Source of the DNA: Thiothrix sp.
Lineage (GTDB): Bacteria > Pseudomonadota > Gammaproteobacteria > Thiotrichales > Thiotrichaceae
Reading direction: 5' to 3'
DNA: 12,783 nucleotides
Assembly (NCBI GenBank): GCA_011375245.1
Contig: DRMA01000223.1
Span: 1-12,783 of the forward strand
Shown: in pieces, positions 6,910 to 12,659 of the stretch
How the letters are laid out: every line of letters starts with the position of its first letter
How positions within the stretch are numbered: position 1 is the stretch's first letter
Notes under the pieces: generated by a model
Databases searched by the model: none
What the model was told of the DNA's origin: nothing
The model's input: the letters and a program-made list of their open reading frames with translations, nothing else
Program-made: the position numbers and the translations under genes

Positions 6910-8454
6910 CTATTGAACATTAAAGATTAGTTTTTTATGGGAGATGCCTGTTGCTCCGACACCATAGAAAACTGAAATAACATCGTCGAGTGAACTCTGT
7001 GCAATGGGTGATAAGTCAACGGCTTTGTATTTTTCAGGGACTTTTAAGCCTACCTCAGTCTTCGCTGCAAAACAAACGATACCTTCTTTTGTATCTTTTT
7101 CATCAAATACAATTTTAAATTGCGCTTTTGCTGCGGGAAGCATTATTGGTTTTGCCGCTGCGACAAATGAGTCAGGTGAAAAACGGTTGGGGAATATACG
7201 AGAAAGACGACGTTTTGCATCTTGATAATAACAGTATACATAGGCATTTTCAGTAACATGTAGTGCGGCTTGCAAGGTGTCTCCTACTTTGTAAATGCCC
7301 GTTGGTTTGGAGGCTTTTAAATGTAAGCCAACAGGGGTTTTCATTTTTTGTAATGAAACTGCTTTTACTTGTGAACTAATTTGCTCTGCTTGGAATGATT
7401 TCTTTTGTGATAATCGTTGATTAAGTAAGCTGTCATATAAATCAAAGTCAATGCGACCATTCGCAATTAAATCGTTGTCTTTTTGGTAGCTTGATATAGC
7501 ACTTTCAGTTGATACACCTGTTTTTAAGTAGCCTTTTTTTTGTAAGGCTTGTTCAATGCGGGCTAATTGTTGTTGTGTCGATAATGCATTAAATTCTTGT
7601 AGTGCTTGAGTGCGCGCTGTTGGTATCGTCGATGGCATGCCTAAACATTGCGAGTAGGGAACATGTGTTAATTTACCTAATATCTCAATCATTGATAATT
7701 GAATTAAGGTACGCACAGCAGCATGGCTACCTTCGTTACGTGAGAAGCTAAGTTGGAATGGAATGGTTTTATTGGTTAATTGTGCAGTGACATTGCCAGA
7801 GGTATTGGCTTGGTTAATGACAATTGAATTATTTGATTGTACACCTGGGATGACTTGGCGTGAGAGCATTTTAACCAAGTTAACATCGGTTGAGATAACC
7901 GAAGAAATGTTGCTTGATTGGATTCCACCAGAAGTACCAATTAGCTTTGTTATATTTAAACTGTTATTTTGTGACAATACATTTTGATCAAATTGGGTAA
8001 TTGCACCCCGAATATAATATTGTGGAATTTCGAAATGTTTTTTTGTGCCTCCCGCATTAGAAGCAATGCTGAAAAGTTGTGTAATGTCAAGTTGTAAAGG
8101 GTCAAAGTCAACAAACTTGAATGCATTACTGCGCACGGACATTTTTGAGATGGCTGAAATCATTATATCTTTTGAGCCAACTTGAATGGCTCCTGTCGCA
8201 TCAGGTAATCCTGAACTAGTAATAACAACATCTTTAACGCCATTGCTTACAAATAAGTTGTCCATACAGCTTAATGCACCATCAAAGCTAGTGATATTAC
8301 GCACTACACCCCCTTTTGGTTGTTGTTTGATGGTGGTGTCTAATGTCGAATTAGGGGTTGCACAGGCACTAAGTGTTAGACTCAATGTTATTGCTAGGAG
8401 ACGTGCTGGGTATTTTTTTTCCCAATGGTTGATCATATTTAAACAACTTTTCAT
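6910..8454 (-). CDS. CsgG/HfaB-like lipoprotein with peptidoglycan-binding-like and DUF4384 modules
   Basis: A predicted outer-membrane lipoprotein of 514 residues from the ATG at 8454. That start has an AAAAGG ribosome site 8 bases upstream and puts the lipobox (LTLSAC, acylated Cys31) at a normal distance. The frame is open further, to 8604, but that start has no ribosome site and lies upstream of the best promoter. Residues about 50-275 resemble the CsgG/HfaB fold: an early beta/alpha region (VKDVVITSSGL), a strand pair around IPQYYIRGAITQFD, and then DVNLVKMLS with a later FQLSFSRNEGSHAAVRTLIQLSMIEIL helix region. Residues about 290-345 look like a PG_binding_1 three-helix module (LARIEQALQKKGYL, AISSYQKDNDL, ANGRIDFDLYDSLL). 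Residues about 375-470 fit DUF4384 (GIYKVGDTLQAALHVTENAYVYCYYQDAKRRLSRIFPNRF, then IMLPAA). Known CsgG-type proteins form outer-membrane export pores; export by this one is inferred. The DUF4384 assignment is firmer than the CsgG one. Confidence 0.8.
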   Translation of the reverse strand: MKSCLNMINHWEKKYPARLLAITLSLTLSACATPNSTLDTTIKQQPKGGVVRNITSFDGALSCMDNLFVSNGVKDVVITSSGLPDATGAIQVGSKDIMISAISKMSVRSNAFKFVDFDPLQLDITQLFSIASNAGGTKKHFEIPQYYIRGAITQFDQNVLSQNNSLNITKLIGTSGGIQSSNISSVISTDVNLVKMLSRQVIPGVQSNNSIVINQANTSGNVTAQLTNKTIPFQLSFSRNEGSHAAVRTLIQLSMIEILGKLTHVPYSQCLGMPSTIPTARTQALQEFNALSTQQQLARIEQALQKKGYLKTGVSTESAISSYQKDNDLIANGRIDFDLYDSLLNQRLSQKKSFQAEQISSQVKAVSLQKMKTPVGLHLKASKPTGIYKVGDTLQAALHVTENAYVYCYYQDAKRRLSRIFPNRFSPDSFVAAAKPIMLPAAKAQFKIVFDEKDTKEGIVCFAAKTEVGLKVPEKYKAVDLSPIAQSSLDDVISVFYGVGATGISHKKLIFNVQ

Positions 8455-8544
8455 AGCAGTAACCTTTTGTGCGTTTGTTTGGTAGGTTTCAATATTGGAT
8501 GGCGTGTGTTCACTTCTGGCAATTGTACTGCTAGAAATTAAAGT

Positions 8545-8573
8545 ATTCTGTGATCTAGTTAACATTTTGTAAA
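8545..8573 (-). promoter_or_regulatory. Candidate promoter of the lipoprotein/small exported protein operon
   Basis: Read on the minus strand: TTTACA (8573-8568, 5/6), 17 bases, CAGAAT (8550-8545, 4/6). Transcription would begin near 8538, about 84 bases before the ATG at 8454. It lies inside the extra N-terminal open frame (8455-8604) and so argues for the shorter protein. A bare TATAAT box also exists on the minus strand at 8684-8679, but without a matching -35. Confidence 0.35.
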
Positions 8574-8819
8574 TGTAATATCTAATAAAACGCGTTACGT
8601 TCATAATATTAGTTAATAGGCGGGAGGCTTATCTGTTTGTGTTAAGGATGTAACCTATTAAATTTTTATGATAAATATATTATATCATTATTATTAATGA
8701 TTTACGGTGGTGCTAAAACCCGCTTATCTTAAATTTACTACCTAATTATGATTTATCAACAATCAAAGTACCATTTTAGATTTTAGTAGGAGAGGATTTC
8801 TCTTTTGCCAAAAAACCAA

Positions 8820-8828
8820 TGTTATAAT
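8820..8828 (+). promoter_or_regulatory. Extended -10 promoter for the DUF533 gene
   Basis: TGTTATAAT is a perfect extended -10 element (TGn followed by a consensus TATAAT at 8823-8828). No good -35 is present at 17 bases, which is usual for extended -10 promoters. Transcription would start near 8835 and give a leader of about 70 bases containing the hairpin at 8837-8861. The rest of the 8605-8819 stretch is AT-rich with no gene that I can support. Confidence 0.45.
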
Positions 8829-8836
8829 TCCCTTTT

Positions 8837-8861
8837 GTTGGGGGTTATACCTCACCCCAAC
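8837..8861 (+). other. 7-bp stem-loop in the leader of the DUF533 gene
   Basis: GTTGGGG (8837-8843) pairs exactly with CCCCAAC (8855-8861) across an 11-base loop. It would lie at the very 5' end of a transcript started from the extended -10 at 8820-8828, where such stems often stabilise mRNA. No T-run follows, so it is not a terminator. Confidence 0.4.
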
Positions 8862-8907
8862 TTATATTGAGTCATTGACGAAGGTATTATCAACAAAGGA
8901 TAGTTAA

Positions 8908-9789
8908 ATGGATATGCAGTCATTTTTGAACGAACTCATTAAGACAGGACGTGAGTATGCCGAAATGGGACAACAAAAGGCGGAAGAGCAGTTAAAGCAG
9001 AATAAATCAATGCTTGATGAATTTTTGAAAAAAAGTCAAGCGTATGCTGAAGTGGGTAAGCAAAAAGCTGAAGAGCAACTAGAAAGTGGGAAAGGCAAGA
9101 TAGATGAAATGCTCAAAACAGGTCGAGATTATGCCGAGCAAGGGAAACGTAAAGTTGAAGAAAAGCTCAAAATTAGCCCTGATGATGAAGGTCGTGAAGC
9201 TAGAATTGATGGGATGAAAACAGGCGCTATTGCTGCGAGTGCATTAGCAATTTTACTGGGTACACAAGGTGGACGTAAACTGAGTGGTGCTGCACTTAAA
9301 GTGGGTAGTTTAGCTGCTGTAGGTGGTCTTGCATGGAAGGCTTGGCAAAATTGGCAAGGTAAGCAAGATGCAGAAGCAGCCCCTACTGATGTTGAAACAG
9401 CTAAAGGGTTACCTGTTGATCAATTAGCAGGTCAAGACGCAGAAGAACGCAGTCAGATTTTAGTAAAAGCAATGATCGCTGCAGCGAAAGCTGATGGCAA
9501 GATAGATGATACTGAAATAGCGAGTATCAATGCACAGATTCAAAAATTGGATTTAGGTAGTGATATTTCTGGTGTATTAAAGTCAGGCGTGGTGACACCA
9601 TTGAGTGCAGGCGCAGTGGCTAATATGGCGGGGGATGATAAAGCAATTGCTTCAGAGATTTATGTTATTTCAATGCTTGTTACTGACCCGAATAACCCTG
9701 ATGAAAGTCGTTATATGGATGCATTAGCAAAGGCATTGGCATTACCTGATGATCTTGTGCGTGAGTTAGAGAGTTATCGGGAAGAATAA
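8908..9789 (+). CDS. DUF533 (YebE-like, TerB-fold) protein with three N-terminal 29-residue repeats
   Basis: A 293-residue protein. The C-terminal two thirds match the DUF533/YebE pattern. A Gly/Ala-rich hydrophobic segment covers residues about 105-143 (TGAIAASALAILLGTQGGRK, LAAVGGLAWKAWQNW). An alpha-helical TerB-like domain covers about 180-290, with LVKAMIAAAKADGKIDDTE as the family signature and SEIYVISMLV in the second half. The first 97 residues are unusual: three copies of a charged 29-residue unit with a conserved pattern Y-A-E-x-G-x-x-K-x-E-E-x-L, with the tyrosines at 17, 46 and 75. YebE itself is about 220 residues, so this N-terminus is an addition. The repeats are likely long amphipathic helices, coiled-coil or LEA-like. 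The ATG has an AAAGGA ribosome site (8895-8900). The biochemical role of DUF533 is unknown; in enterics yebE belongs to the envelope-stress (Cpx) response. The gene appears to be monocistronic. Confidence 0.88.
   Translation: MDMQSFLNELIKTGREYAEMGQQKAEEQLKQNKSMLDEFLKKSQAYAEVGKQKAEEQLESGKGKIDEMLKTGRDYAEQGKRKVEEKLKISPDDEGREARIDGMKTGAIAASALAILLGTQGGRKLSGAALKVGSLAAVGGLAWKAWQNWQGKQDAEAAPTDVETAKGLPVDQLAGQDAEERSQILVKAMIAAAKADGKIDDTEIASINAQIQKLDLGSDISGVLKSGVVTPLSAGAVANMAGDDKAIASEIYVISMLVTDPNNPDESRYMDALAKALALPDDLVRELESYREE
8938..9198 (+). repeat. Three tandem 87-bp coding repeats
   Basis: The units are 8938-9024, 9025-9111 and 9112-9198 (protein residues 11-39, 40-68 and 69-97). They are in frame with a constant period. 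Shared positions are Y-A-E, G, K, E-E and L. The first two units are more alike (QKAEEQL in both) than the third (RKVEEKL, which decays after KIS). The DNA has diverged more than the protein, which suggests an old duplication kept by selection. Confidence 0.8.
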
Positions 9790-9814
9790 GTTTTTTAGTT
9801 TTTCTACGTTATTT

Positions 9815-9838
9815 GCTCCTACATTGGTATGTGGGAGC
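9815..9838. repeat. 10-bp hairpin with a GGAGC-type end (REP-like or terminator without T-run)
   Basis: GCTCCTACAT (9815-9824) pairs with ATGTGGGAGC (9829-9838) around TGGT, with one G-T wobble. It lies 25 bases after the stop of the DUF533 gene. No T-run follows on the plus strand, so an intrinsic terminator is only weakly supported. The GTGGGAGC / GTAGGAGC ends resemble the conserved head of REP elements in pseudomonads and other gammaproteobacteria. A single copy in this window cannot prove a repeat family. Confidence 0.45.
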
Positions 9839-9926
9839 AGCAATGAACACCCACTTCTTTAGGGAAATATTTATTGCTTTATAAAAAAATAGTATGTTTA
9901 GCAATAACTTCTGGTACTAATGTTTG

Positions 9927-9955
9927 TTGAGTTCTTTGATGAAGTTATGTACTAT
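9927..9955 (+). promoter_or_regulatory. Promoter-like pair TTGAGT / TACTAT (distal copy)
   Basis: TTGAGT (9927-9932), 17 bases, TACTAT (9950-9955). Each box matches 4/6. An identical box pair with identical spacing lies 97 bases downstream. The 416-base gap 9790-10205 contains this, the second copy and the hairpin at 9815; I see no gene in it. Confidence 0.27.
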
Positions 9956-10023
9956 CATGATTTCGGGGCTTGTAAGAAATAGAGGTCAATAACAGTACTG
10001 TTCTAACAACTACTGGTTATTTT

Positions 10024-10052
10024 TTGAGTATGCAAAATGGGCTATATACTAT
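10024..10052 (+). promoter_or_regulatory. Promoter-like pair TTGAGT / TACTAT (proximal copy)
   Basis: TTGAGT (10024-10029), 17 bases, TACTAT (10047-10052), the same boxes as at 9927-9955. An overlapping TATACT (10045-10050, 5/6) is an alternative -10 at 15-base spacing. Either would produce a leader of about 145 bases before the ATG at 10206. Confidence 0.3.
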
Positions 10053-10205
10053 GCTATTCATGAAATATCAACACGCAATGCAACGATTCTTGTTTGTTAT
10101 TTATACGCTGAAGACTCTTTTTTTAGTGATATTTTCAGCAATAGCGTGCGTATAAATTAACAATTAATACTAAAAATGATATAGGGCTATAAAGGAAGTT
10201 TATTC

Positions 10206-10619
10206 ATGAAGGTGTATAGAATACATGCCGATTCTCAGGGGAATTATGTGGCGGTAAAACAAGGGTGGTCGTGGTCTGCTTTTGGACTAACGTGTTTGTG
10301 GGCAGTGAGCAAAAAAATATGGAAGGTAAGTACCGTTAGTATGGGTATTTTCCTTGTTTTAGCAGTATTAGCTTTTGTTGCTTCAGCTATTACATCTGAA
10401 GCTGCAATGCAATTGTCGCATGACTTATTGTTTATTTATGTAGGTTATTTAGTATTAGGTTTTAGTATTTTAATGGGGCTTAATGGTAATCAATGGTATG
10501 AAAAAAATTTATCAACGCAAGGTTATACTTACCAGAAAATGCTTGTTGCAGAGAATGCTAAGCAAGCAGTTGAGCTATATGTAAAGCAAAGTAACGAAAA
10601 TACTTTATTTGTAGCTTAA
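10206..10619 (+). CDS. DUF2628 family membrane protein
   Basis: A 137-residue inner-membrane protein. The start MKVYRIHADSQGNYVAVKQG, the aromatic block WSWSAFGLTCLWAVSKKIW (21-39) and the post-membrane motif GNQWYEKNLSTQGYTY (94-109) together are the DUF2628 signature. The end AENAKQAVELY (115-125) resembles the family's C-terminal helix. Two membrane helices are visible, about 44-63 and 72-92. The ribosome site GGAAG (10194-10198) is well placed. Function is unknown for the family; members are small membrane proteins, sometimes found beside envelope or stress genes. The last 15 bases overlap the end of the opposing rnd gene, so there is no room for a terminator between the two. Confidence 0.9.
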   Translation: MKVYRIHADSQGNYVAVKQGWSWSAFGLTCLWAVSKKIWKVSTVSMGIFLVLAVLAFVASAITSEAAMQLSHDLLFIYVGYLVLGFSILMGLNGNQWYEKNLSTQGYTYQKMLVAENAKQAVELYVKQSNENTLFVA

Positions 10620-11750
10620 GTTTACATCTCCTTGTTGATTGATGCTGATATGTGCTTTGCCAGCAATAATAGCGGCAAAGCTTTTATTCACTAATGCGCC
10701 CCGCCAATCATTTGCAAGTGTATTCCTCCCTTCTATAACCATGCTTTCTATTGTTTTACGGTTAGCGATGAGTATCGGAGATATATTGTGTTTATTAGCA
10801 TGGTAACGTACAGCAAGTTGGAGCAAATCAATAAGCTTGATTTGGGATTTGCTTGGTTTTTGGTATGTTTTTGGTATAGGCCATTGTTCTGAGGGTGTAT
10901 TTTTTGCTTTTTTTATACAGCTTAGCCATTGTTTATGGTAGGGCTGTAGTTGCTTTGTATTCGCATGGTGAAGGCGCTGTATTAGGTGTGTTGTATTGGG
11001 TTGCCGTTTGGCAAGATCAATGAGTAATGGGTCAGGTGTTAACCAACGGCGTGGTAGGTTACGCTTAATAGCGGTTATTTCGCGCCAAGCAGCGAGTTCG
11101 CGCAACACCGCAAGTTGTTGTCCATTGAGCGTTTGTTTGCCATGTACTTTTTTCCACATGGCTTCTGGTTGTGGCTGATAAGTACTGAGGGCTGTACTAT
11201 GTTCAGCGCTTGGAATAAGCCAATCAAGACGATTAAGTTGTTGTAATTGGGTTAAAAGAAGTGGGTAAATTTCACGTAAATAGCGTACGTCATCAATAGC
11301 GTAATCTAGCTGTTTGGAAGATAAGGGGCGTTTTGCCCAGTCCGTGCGTGATTGGGATTTATCCAACTCGATACCTAATAAGGCTAAAACGAGGTTAGAG
11401 TAACCAATTTGATGACCAATACCCAATACTGCCGCTGCTGTTTGGCTGTCAAAAATGGGAGTGGGTATTTGTTTAAAGAGTTGATAAAAAATATCAATAT
11501 CTTGGTGAACTGCATGTAAGACTTTAGTTATTTTCTTGTTATAGAGAATGCTGGCAAAAGCAGATAAGTCTTTACAAGCTAATGGATCAATACAGCCAAT
11601 ATGATCTTCAGTGGCAATCTGAATTAGGCAAAGCCTAGAAAAATAATGACGACCACGAATAAATTCGGTATCGAGAGCAACCCATGATGCTGTTGAAATA
11701 CGATTAATAAAGTGTTGCAGTTTGTCAGTAGTATCAATGTATTCGTACAT
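10605..11750 (-). CDS. rnd: Ribonuclease D
   Basis: A 381-residue 3'-to-5' exoribonuclease of the DEDDy group, which trims the 3' ends of tRNA precursors and other small RNAs in the cytoplasm. The catalytic residues are all visible: D27 and E29 in ALDTEFIRG, D84 in HAVHQDIDIF, and Y150 with D154 in LDYAIDDVRYL. This is one residue offset from the E. coli numbering. An HRDC domain follows (about 205-285: LNGQQLAVLRELAAWREITAIKRNLPRRWL). A second helical C-terminal region follows it and ends with a short beta segment (KAHISINQQGDVNLSYK). The length equals the usual 370-390. The ATG at 11750 has only a distant AGGA, about 13 bases upstream, but the N-terminus aligns with the family from the first residues. 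The gene is tail to tail with the DUF2628 gene and overlaps it by 15 bases. Frame and active site are intact. Confidence 0.97.
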   Translation of the reverse strand: MYEYIDTTDKLQHFINRISTASWVALDTEFIRGRHYFSRLCLIQIATEDHIGCIDPLACKDLSAFASILYNKKITKVLHAVHQDIDIFYQLFKQIPTPIFDSQTAAAVLGIGHQIGYSNLVLALLGIELDKSQSRTDWAKRPLSSKQLDYAIDDVRYLREIYPLLLTQLQQLNRLDWLIPSAEHSTALSTYQPQPEAMWKKVHGKQTLNGQQLAVLRELAAWREITAIKRNLPRRWLTPDPLLIDLAKRQPNTTHLIQRLHHANTKQLQPYHKQWLSCIKKAKNTPSEQWPIPKTYQKPSKSQIKLIDLLQLAVRYHANKHNISPILIANRKTIESMVIEGRNTLANDWRGALVNKSFAAIIAGKAHISINQQGDVNLSYK

Positions 11751-11843
11751 GGGTCTTGCTATCCTGAAGATATGAATGAAACATCTTTTCAGAATCTGAC
11801 AGGGGGTGCAATGAAAAACGCTATTTAAAAGAGTGTTAGCTAT

Positions 11844-11872
11844 AAAAAGGTCAGCGAATGCAGACCTTTTTT
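11844..11872 (-). terminator. Intrinsic terminator, bidirectional in form
   Basis: Minus-strand reading: an A-rich lead, then GGTC / GACC arms extended by A-T pairs (AAAAAGGTC with GACCTTTTT) around a 10-base loop, then TTTTTATA. It lies about 33 bases beyond the stop of the gene ending at 11905 and would protect rnd from read-through. The plus strand shows an even longer T-run after the stem (TTTTTTATTTTTTA), so it may also stop antisense transcripts from the rnd 5' region. Confidence 0.75.
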
Positions 11873-11904
11873 ATTTTTTATAGTGATACGTTCTTCTTTT
11901 TGAC

Positions 11905-12366
11905 TTATTTGTTTGTTGCGGTTGTTAATTGGGAGATCTGTGACATTGGTACATAATGTGTCAATGGAGCTGCCGTAACGCTATTTGTATTGTTAGAGGC
12001 TGTTACATTAGCATTAGCATTAGTTGTACCCGTTGTTGTGTTTTCGCCTGTCCAGTCTGTAAGACCATTAGCAGTGCTATTGCCTTCGCCATCTGCTGAC
12101 ATTTTAGTATCCATATTAGTACGGGCTTTGCCTTTGAAAGTAATTGAGAAATCAATTTCACCGTCTGCATCACCTTTACCTGTGCCCCAACCATTTGCTT
12201 TTGCTGCACCTTTACCTGCGCCATTGCCATTTGCTTTTGTGAGTGTTTGTGTAGCACCTGAGCCATTGGCATTACCTGCTGAATTGCTCATGCCATCCAT
12301 CCAGTCTGCTGATGCTGTACCTGAAAGCGTGATCATTGCCGCGAGTGCGATTGTTTGAAGTTTCAT
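11905..12366 (-). CDS. Gly/Asn/Ala-rich exported protein with internal repeats (possibly sulfur-globule-protein-like)
   Basis: A 153-residue protein. The ATG at 12366 is chosen over the upstream in-frame ATG at 12414 because it has an AAGGA ribosome site about 9 bases upstream and a clean signal peptide (MKLQTIALAAMITLSGTASA, cut before DWMDG). The mature part has no cysteine. It holds two adjacent 12-residue copies of KANGxGxGKGxA (residues 44-55 and 56-67), flanked by GNANGSG and DADGE. A beta-like segment DFSITFKGKARTNMD follows (72-86), then a low-complexity Thr/Asn region (TTTGTTNANANVTASNNTN) and a more ordinary tail (THYVPMSQISQL). The order DW-rich start, Gly repeats, DADGE-F-F, basic segment recalls the sulfur-globule protein family of sulfur-oxidising gammaproteobacteria. 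The resemblance is by pattern only. A structural surface or matrix protein is the alternative. Confidence 0.75.
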   Translation of the reverse strand: MKLQTIALAAMITLSGTASADWMDGMSNSAGNANGSGATQTLTKANGNGAGKGAAKANGWGTGKGDADGEIDFSITFKGKARTNMDTKMSADGEGNSTANGLTDWTGENTTTGTTNANANVTASNNTNSVTAAPLTHYVPMSQISQLTTATNK

Positions 12367-12469
12367 TGTGTTTTTCCTTATTATTATTGTTATAAATGGG
12401 GAGCTGTAGAGCAAAGAACGATCAGTATATTACTTTTCTTTAATATTAATATGTTCTAATGTTTCGTGA

Positions 12470-12498
12470 ATTATAGCTAAAGATAGCATGTCATTGAA
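12470..12498 (-). promoter_or_regulatory. Possible promoter for the Gly/Asn-rich protein gene
   Basis: On the minus strand a perfect TATAAT (12475-12470) is preceded at 17 bases by a poor -35 (TTCAAT, 12498-12493). Transcription would start near 12463, about 97 bases before the ATG. The rest of 12415-12570 is AT-rich with no gene that I can support. Confidence 0.3.
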
Positions 12499-12570
12499 AT
12501 ATAGGCTGATAAATGGTGAGGAAGATAGTGATTTTTTGTGAGGCTTCTTCAAACGATAAACTTAAGGCTG

Positions 12571-12588
12571 CTGTCATTTAAATGACAG
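12571..12588. repeat. 18-bp perfect palindrome
   Basis: CTGTCATTTAAATGACAG is exactly self-complementary with no spacer, the form expected for a dimeric regulator site rather than an RNA hairpin. No T-run follows. It lies about 200 bases upstream of the gene starting at 12366 and about 35 bases beyond the hairpin that ends the rightmost element. Confidence 0.5.
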
Positions 12589-12622
12589 ATTCTGATGTTT
12601 TGTTTCTTTTACTAAGGTTAAA

Positions 12623-12642
12623 ACCACCGTCTTTCAGGCGGT
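12623..12642 (-). terminator. Hairpin with short T-run: terminator or IS200/IS605-type right-end hairpin
   Basis: Minus-strand reading: ACCGCC (12642-12637), an 8-base loop, GGTGGT (12628-12623), with one G-U pair, followed by TTTAACC. An alternative register pairs ACCG with CGGT. It lies 18 bases after the stop of the open frame entering from the right. Such short GC-rich subterminal hairpins just after the tnpB stop are typical of IS200/IS605 right ends; a weak intrinsic terminator is the other reading. Confidence 0.5.
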
Positions 12643-12659
12643 CAGCTTTAGCTACGAAA

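Noticed and set aside
8455..8604. Fifty-residue N-terminal extension of the CsgG-like lipoprotein
   Set aside because: There is no ribosome site at 8604, the lipobox would fall at residue 81, and the best promoter lies inside the extension.
11772..11828. 18-codon plus-strand frame between rnd and the terminator, with an internal ATG after AGGGGG
   Set aside because: The strong ribosome-like site before a 5-codon peptide is striking, but no plus-strand promoter is evident and the space is needed for the rnd promoter on the minus strand. Chance is the simpler reading.
11990..12358. Plus-strand open frame opposite the Gly/Asn-rich gene, with a Pro/Val/Ala-rich product
   Set aside because: It is the antisense of a repetitive GC-biased coding region; it has low complexity, no ribosome site, and no independent support.
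12367..12414. Sixteen-residue extension of the Gly/Asn-rich protein
   Set aside because: The ATG at 12366 has a good ribosome site and an ideal signal peptide; the upstream start has neither.
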